A stretch of DNA of 64,000 nucleotides from Deltaproteobacteria bacterium (GTDB lineage: Bacteria; JAGRBM01; JAHCIT01): contig JAHCIT010000002.1 of assembly GCA_026129095.1 (NCBI GenBank), forward strand, positions 434,001-498,000. The letters are read 5' to 3'. The first letter of the stretch is position 1, and every line of letters starts with the position of its first letter. The notes under the pieces are model-generated. The model worked only from the letters and a program-made list of their open reading frames with translations. It searched no databases and was not told the DNA's origin. A program made the translations under genes and the position numbers. Positions 62,562-64,000 of this stretch are shown piece by piece.

Positions 62562-63093
62562 CGAACATCAGGCGAATATCCGGCTCCATTCCTGTCGTAC
62601 GAACCGAAACCGGTTCCCCGAGCAGGATGGCAATGCCTTCCACAATGCCCCGCAGATAGGCGGCAGACACAGGATCCGGAACCGGCCCGAAAGCGGTTTC
62701 CCGCCCCTGTTCACGGGTATTCCACAGGTGCGCCGCCGCTTCGCTGTTCAGGAGCGGAAAAAGAACAGAATAGTCGAGTGCCGTGGCCGTCTGGACGAAT
62801 TCCCCCACGGTGAGAAGTTTCCGGAAGGTTGTCGGATAGGACGATCGGAGAATCGCAGGGACGGCCCTCCCAAACTCCTCGTAAAACTGAACCGGGGGTT
62901 TACCAGTTAGCGCGGCCACGTGGCCAGCCAATGCCGCCCATGTCCTGCGTTCCACACGGTGCGCCGCCGAAAACGTGCCGCCCCCGCATTCGCAACCGAC
63001 TGATTCACATGCCTTGGCGAAGTCGATTTTCGGAAAATCGGTTTCGACATATCGCCTGAGCAGCGTGCAGAGTATTCCACTGAGCGTAGACAT
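62506..63093 (-). CDS. HNOB/DUF2378-like sensor domain protein
   Basis: 195 residues. WAALAGHVAALTGKPPVQFYEEFGRAVP and YLRGIVEGIAILLGEPVSVR follow the layout of heme-NO-binding-like and myxobacterial DUF2378 domains. The heme His seen in true HNOB proteins (LHxHV) is absent: LDYSVL. It therefore probably binds no heme and may serve as a protein- or ligand-binding module. ATG 63093 has GGAAACG just before; an in-frame TTG at 63102 is an alternative. Family assignment is tentative. Confidence 0.4.
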   Translation of the reverse strand: MSTLSGILCTLLRRYVETDFPKIDFAKACESVGCECGGGTFSAAHRVERRTWAALAGHVAALTGKPPVQFYEEFGRAVPAILRSSYPTTFRKLLTVGEFVQTATALDYSVLFPLLNSEAAAHLWNTREQGRETAFGPVPDPVSAAYLRGIVEGIAILLGEPVSVRTTGMEPDIRLMFVTGGSLGSPDPLKAARLS

Positions 63094-63275
63094 CGTTTCC
63101 AAATACTAGGGAGCCTTCCCGCCATAAGGCGCAGCGATTCTCTTCCATCCCTGAAGGTGGAATTGAGCAAGGGGAGTACCACCTGATCCCTGACCACAAT
63201 GGTTATTCTGAACTCCCCGTAATTTCAGGCATTACGCGGGGGTATGTGGGGGCATGGGCAGCGGAAGCCCATCAA

Positions 63276-63329
63276 GATCGTCAAAATGCCGACGATTGGG
63301 AGGCGAGAATCGACATTATTTTGACGATC
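63276..63329. repeat. Long perfect-arm hairpin downstream of the small membrane protein gene
   Basis: GATCGTCAAAAT (63276-63287) and ATTTTGACGATC (63318-63329) are perfect 12-bp complements. Inside, CGATT/AATCG (63293-63297, 63308-63312) pair across a symmetric 5x5 internal loop, leaving a 10-base loop. It touches the stop of the 63328-63684 gene. No T-run follows, so it is not a standard terminator. Confidence 0.5.
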
Positions 63330-63684
63330 AGAACCCTTTGGAATCTTCTGGGGAACTCCGGCAACCATCATCAAAAAACCGGCCCCAAGGATGCAGGACA
63401 CCGCCCTCACCAAACTCTTCAGGCGGGCCCAGCATCTGCTCGTAATATTCTATTGTTTGACGGAGAAAATGTTCCATCCGAAGCTGGTTATAGATCATGA
63501 GTCCGGCAAAGAGGGCCAGTAGCAGCAGAAGGCCTGTCATAAGGTTTCCAAGCCGCCGGACCTGCCGGGCCAGTTCCAGCGAACCCTGGCTGGCCACCGT
63601 CTGGGCCCGGATATGTTGCAGCACCGAATCCGCAAGCGGGTCATCCCGGCCGCGACCGGTATCGGGCGTTTCAGACGGCGTCAT
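63328..63684 (-). CDS. Small single-TM protein
   Basis: 118 residues: a charged N-terminal half, one transmembrane helix (GNLMTGLLLLLALFAGLMIY, about 47-66) and a short charged C-terminal segment. No family recognised. ATG 63684 is preferred over a TTG at 63702. The upstream SLELARQVRRLG looks amphipathic, a possible coiled-coil or docking helix. The stop lies in a long hairpin (63276-63329). Confidence 0.5.
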   Translation of the reverse strand: MTPSETPDTGRGRDDPLADSVLQHIRAQTVASQGSLELARQVRRLGNLMTGLLLLLALFAGLMIYNQLRMEHFLRQTIEYYEQMLGPPEEFGEGGVLHPWGRFFDDGCRSSPEDSKGF

Positions 63685-63751
63685 GGGTGGTCCGGATTCC
63701 AAGCAATGCTTACCCTTAAGTCCGGCATGATAGTCCGCCGCTCACAAGCGC

Positions 63752-63784
63752 ACAAAAAGGCTGGCGAAGCCGGCCCAGTTGTGC
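63752..63784 (-). terminator. Possible terminator-like hairpin, minus strand
   Basis: GGCTGGC-GAA-GCCGGCC (63759-63775) forms a 7-bp stem with one mismatch, and GCACAA/TTGTGC (63750-63755, 63779-63784) pairs outside it. On the minus strand TTTTT follows the inner stem. It lies between the two divergent genes, so what it would terminate is unclear; it may act in the leader of the 63684 gene. Confidence 0.3.
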
Positions 63785-63827
63785 CATGAGGGAAGCTGCT
63801 GCCTCTGCCTGAAGGATCCCGCTGACC

Positions 63828-64000
63828 TTGGAAGAACGGCTCCAGAAACTGCTTAGTAATGCCGGCATCGCCTCCCGTCGCGAGGCCGAGGATCTCATTC
63901 GCGCCGGCCGGGTCACGCTGAATGGCAAAGCAGTCACTGAACTGGGTACCCGCGCCAATCCGGCAAAAGATGATATCAGGCTGGACGGCGAGCGTGTCTT
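63828..64000 (+). CDS. RsuA/RluB-type pseudouridine synthase, N-terminal S4 domain (partial)
   Basis: Runs off the window edge after 57 codons. The translation beginning LEERLQKLLSNAGIASRREAE, then LIRAGRVTLNGKAVTELG and DDIRLDGERV, is an S4 RNA-binding domain as at the start of RsuA/RluB/RluE synthases. TTG start at 63828 has GAAGGA eleven bases upstream. The catalytic domain is beyond the window, so the rRNA target is not known. Confidence 0.85.
   Translation, partial: MEERLQKLLSNAGIASRREAEDLIRAGRVTLNGKAVTELGTRANPAKDDIRLDGERV

Noticed and set aside
49-63958. Many long frames antisense to or overlapping real genes
   Set aside because: They are shadows of the coding strand: they lack ribosome sites and family motifs and run opposite confidently assigned genes.

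Overview
The window is one continuous, gene-dense stretch of bacterial chromosome, G+C-rich by eye (about 60 %) except for AT-rich islands near 34.3-34.5, 43.65-43.9 and 44.7-45.35 kb. I see no rRNA, tRNA, CRISPR array, transposase, phage or plasmid gene. The gene content points to the former Deltaproteobacteria, closest to Myxococcota: mglB and mglA very like those of Myxococcus xanthus, two zinc-ribbon/GYF/TPR membrane proteins, a MYXO-CTERM-like sorting signal, tandem PilT ATPases and PilZ/GAF/cNMP signalling proteins. The lineage call is inference.

Layout. 0-6.3 kb: an acyl-CoA carboxylase beta subunit behind a FadR-type palindrome, an M17 aminopeptidase, a type II (archaeal-like) GAPDH-related dehydrogenase, a rhodanese and a diiron ferritin-like protein. 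6.3-16.8 kb: DUF1275 permease, type 2 IPP isomerase, SppA protease, GltX, Rsm22-like methyltransferase, a TMTC-like GT-C/TPR protein and a secreted matrixin with an internal sorting signal. 16.9-21.3 kb: PurH behind a structured leader, then one reading frame joining a bile-acid:Na+ symporter-like protein to PcnB. 21.3-27.3 kb: two large ZnR-GYF-TM-TPR proteins. 27.5-34.1 kb: a coupled small protein and amidase, a divergent zinc pair (CobW GTPase / ZIP), an FG-GAP protein, and a membrane protein with two MarR-like folds.

34.5-43.3 kb: YbaB and RecR, then mglB-mglA and a GerW/DUF2953/GerW-like trio, an envelope lipoprotein cluster (YcfL-like, CsgG/LpoB-like, small lipoprotein with a strong terminator), YajQ, an NDH-2-like oxidoreductase coupled to a RibD-C reductase. 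43.3-45.4 kb: the largest non-coding stretch, with a CRP-type box and an inverted-repeat element, then a Zur-like Fur protein and an AT-rich lipoprotein. 45.5-54.8 kb: a nuclease-XPD/DinG helicase, a secreted protein, a GAF/PilZ/TPR-cNMP signalling operon, ThiG-ThiE and LexA, which appears leaderless. 54.9-64 kb: ROK kinase and DsbA-like isomerase, two PilT-type ATPases, glycerate 2-kinase, a beta-propeller lipoprotein, MutY, an HNOB/DUF2378-like sensor, a small membrane protein and the start of an RsuA/RluB pseudouridine synthase.

Three themes recur. Polarity and motility: MglA/MglB, two ZnR-GYF proteins and two PilT ATPases. Second-messenger sensing: YajQ, PilZ, GAF, tandem cNMP domains. 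Zinc homeostasis: Zur-like regulator, CobW GTPase, ZIP, all His-rich. Four convergent gene pairs overlap at their 3' ends.
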